DNA from: Poteriospumella lacustris | Lineage: Eukaryota > Sar > Chrysophyceae > Chromulinales > Dinobryaceae | NCBI GenBank assembly: GCA_008000375.1 | Contig: SMOI01000102.1 | Location: 44,971 to 106,364, forward strand | DNA: 61,394 bases | Direction of reading: 5' to 3' | Shown: positions 59,463 to 61,394 of the stretch, in pieces | Numbering within the stretch: the first letter of the stretch is position 1 | How the letters are laid out: the number at the start of each line of letters is the position of its first letter | The notes under the pieces: model-generated | What the model saw: the letters and a program-made list of their open reading frames with translations, nothing else | Databases searched by the model: none | What the model was told of the DNA's origin: nothing | Position numbers and translations under genes: made by a program

Positions 59463-60030
59463 CTCTTTATTCCAACGTGCACGAAGTGCTGACAAGAAAG
59501 TGGTATCGTCGATGATACACAGGCGATAGACAACGTTGATCTTGTTCCGACAGAAGAAAGGTTGGTTGCTGTGTTGCTGTTGCTGCTGCTCTTGGTGATG
59601 ATCCAATGCAAATCACGGGGCCACAGCGGATTTGCGCAACTCGGAACAGAGGAATTCCCTTGAATTAGAGCTTGGTAAGAAACCACATCACATAATCTTG
59701 ACGATATTGTTCAATCCGGAGGAGACACAAGTTAGCGCTGTTACAGCGCTAACTTGTAATGAAAGTAGTTTGCTGATATTTTTCGATTTCCGCGATGATT
59801 CACGCTTTGATAATTCCTTGCAGCTCCGTGTTCATGAAGTACCTGCACAATATGGTAGTAGCATATTTGTACTTGCATCTTATGTGCTGCAGAAACGGTC
59901 AACGGATCAACGGAACATCTCAGACATCCACATGTTGAAGGCGAAATACAGAATAAAATAGTGTCAACCTTGTGCACACACGAACACACAAAATACTTGA
60001 GACTCGCCATTACATTGATCACCAATCACC
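59463..60030. other. Divergent intergenic region with hairpin
   Basis: Between PDHB copy 2 (-) and the permease gene (+). Holds the outer end of the right arm and the small palindrome at 59727-59757. An open plus-strand frame here has no recognisable composition. Confidence 0.45.
59727..59757. repeat. Perfect 14-bp inverted repeat with 3-nt loop
   Basis: ACAAGTTAGCGCTG, TTA, then CAGCGCTAACTTGT: 14-bp arms with no mismatch. It could bind a dimeric factor or form a hairpin; it lies about 275 bp upstream of the permease start. Confidence 0.9.
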
Positions 60031-61394
60031 ATGTCTGACACTCCAGCTCCTGCTGAAGATGACCTCGTCGATAGATCCTTCCAGCCTGGATTTATTCATA
60101 TCTATCTGCTCGGTACGCATCTGCAACTTACTTGGAACAGTCGCATGTTCTCAATCTGATAGGCTGCTCAACTTACTTGTAGGTTTGGCGTTGATTCTCT
60201 CCGGCCCGGTCGGTGACTGGAACTTGGGTCTCGAGAGTGGTCTGTGGTCGTACTTCCTGGAGTTCATGATCCTCTCATTCGCCTATCTGACCTTGGTGCT
60301 GTGTCTCGCCGAACTGACCTCCATCGTCGCCTTCGCCAGCGGCGCCTACGGCTATGTGCGATGCTCGGTGGGGCCTTTCTACGGCTACATGGTGGCGTGT
60401 TGCGAGCTGTTGGAGAACAGCTTCGTCACCATCACGTGTGTGTTCTCGGTCAGCAGCGCCATGACGGTCACGACGGGTCTGTCTCGGGACTTCGAGCCGT
60501 TGTGGATGCGGTTGTGCTATGTGTTGCTGTTCGCGGTGCAAAGCCAAGGCGGGTGGTATTTCTGGATGTCGATGTGTTTCTTCGGCGCGACGACGCTAGC
60601 GCTGTTGATATTGTATTCGATGTCGGTGTTGACGACGGAGAATCTATCACGCCTCAATTTGACGAACGATCCGTACGAGAAGTTTGTGGGCGGCGGTCCG
60701 GGATTCTTCCAGTCATTTTACCGTCCGATGTGGTTGTACATCGGCTCGGAGGCGATGACGATTTCGGGGAAGAATATGGATAATGTAAGTGTGTATGCTG
60801 CCACAGTCTTCCGCGTTGCGTCCATGACAACTTTTATGGTCTGGTTGTTCGAACGTAGGGTCCGGATGTCATTCCACAAGTGCTGATTGCGACGGTTATC
60901 ACTGCCTTTTTCATCAACATCTTTGTGATTTTTAGCACGGTTATCGAGTTTACAAACAACGGGTGGTTCCAGCATGCGCGTGAAGAATTCCCGTTAAACT
61001 ATGGCCTACTCGATAACCTCGCTGTTCCTTACGCGGTGGGTACTGCTCTGACTCTCGCGCCCAACTTTGCTTCGGGTCTGGGCTTCATTTACGCCTCTAT
61101 GCATCTCGTTCAAGCCATGTCGCTGTCCGGCCTGGTGTCGCCGTTCTTCAAGCCAACGATGGGCAAGGCGAAGGTTCCGATGCGGTCGTTGGTGACGAGC
61201 TGTGTGGGTCAGTATGTAGTGGCAGTGATCGGCTGGGCGGCCAGCGACAACCCGCCTTTCTACCAGATCTGTGTGATCGCGGCATGTTTTGTGTACGTGG
61301 GCGTGTTTGCGGCGTACGTGACGTTTCACTTCAAGTTCGCGAACATGGAGCGTAAGTTCCGCAGTCCATTGGGTCTGGCGGGCGCGGCGTACGG
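60031..61394 (+). CDS. APC-superfamily amino-acid/ethanolamine permease (3' end outside window)
   Basis: Exons 60031-60112, 60183-60784 and 60859-61394 (introns 70 and 74 nt), at least 406 residues; the frame runs off the right edge. The short hydrophilic start MSDTPAPAEDDLVDRSFQPG leads into multiple membrane helices: IYLLGLALILSGPVGDWNLG with the unwound first helix, YFLEFMILSFAYLTLVLCLAE, SGAYGYVRCSVGPFYGYMV, and further hydrophobic segments. The G-P-V-G-D-W-N-L-G and GAYGY elements resemble ethanolamine and yeast-type amino-acid permeases of the APC fold. It probably imports a small amine or amino acid using the proton gradient, which fits the P3A ATPase in this genome. The substrate is inferred only. 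Confidence 0.85.

Larger units (their letters stand above)
56352..59662. repeat. Large inverted duplication carrying two PDH E1 beta genes
   Basis: The left arm (about 56352-57852) and right arm (about 58152-59662) are reverse complements over ~1.5 kb, covering 5' flank, three exons, two introns and part of the 3' UTR. Introns match at every base I compared. The 3' UTRs carry several indels just after the stop codon, the arms end there, and the ~300-bp spacer is unique. Confidence 0.93.

Overview
The window comes from a nuclear eukaryotic genome, almost certainly a unicellular protist. Genes are compact, most protein genes carry zero to four short GT-AG introns (46 to 183 nt, mostly 62 to 86), the standard code is used, and there are core histones, a nuclear tRNA-Ser, mitochondrial targeting peptides and Arp2/3. 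Three things describe the cell. A plant/protist-type P3A proton ATPase suggests a proton-energised plasma membrane. An ARPC1 subunit, a villin headpiece protein and an F-BAR-like protein indicate an elaborate actin/membrane system. A PPP1R42-type leucine-rich repeat protein hints at a cilium or flagellum. I cannot fix the lineage from the sequence; a stramenopile or another flagellated or amoeboid protist would fit.

Layout. 1-19 kb: a partial member of an unrecognised protein family (minus), the H+-ATPase, a membrane-anchored glycosyltransferase-like protein, a small nuclear-type protein, a secreted laminin-B-domain protein, Cks1, a second and a third member of the unrecognised family (11.7 and 17.5 kb), a 39-bp-armed hairpin element and a kinase-like protein. 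21.0-24.5 kb: a large inverted duplication carrying H4-H3 / H3-H4, each gene followed by a canonical histone 3' stem-loop. 25-31 kb: two DUF4476-like/RG-rich paralogues (one with a villin headpiece) flanking a mitochondrial acetyl-CoA acyltransferase. 31-36 kb: an F-BAR-like/SBF2-like protein and UDP-HexNAc pyrophosphorylase. 36.5-37.2 kb: an imperfect fold-back repeat. 38-49.5 kb: ARPC1, a RING/TRAF zinc-finger protein, MLH3, a BNR-repeat membrane protein, ASF1 and an orphan protein. 49.8-54.7 kb: tRNA-Ser(AGA) and a RAB3GAP1-like protein with a polyQ tract. 55-61.4 kb: the PPP1R42-like protein, then a second large inverted duplication carrying two head-out copies of pyruvate dehydrogenase E1 beta, and finally the 5' part of an APC-family permease running off the right edge.

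The strongest unusual signals are (i) two independent palindromic gene duplications of nearly the same geometry (arms about 1.5 kb, spacers about 0.3-0.5 kb) whose coding parts and introns are almost identical while their flanks have drifted, which points to ongoing gene conversion; (ii) a three-member protein family with a CFE[LV] signature that I cannot assign to any known domain; and (iii) histone mRNAs with metazoan/algal-type stem-loops in this organism. There is no operon structure; neighbouring genes are functionally mixed, with divergent and convergent pairs throughout.
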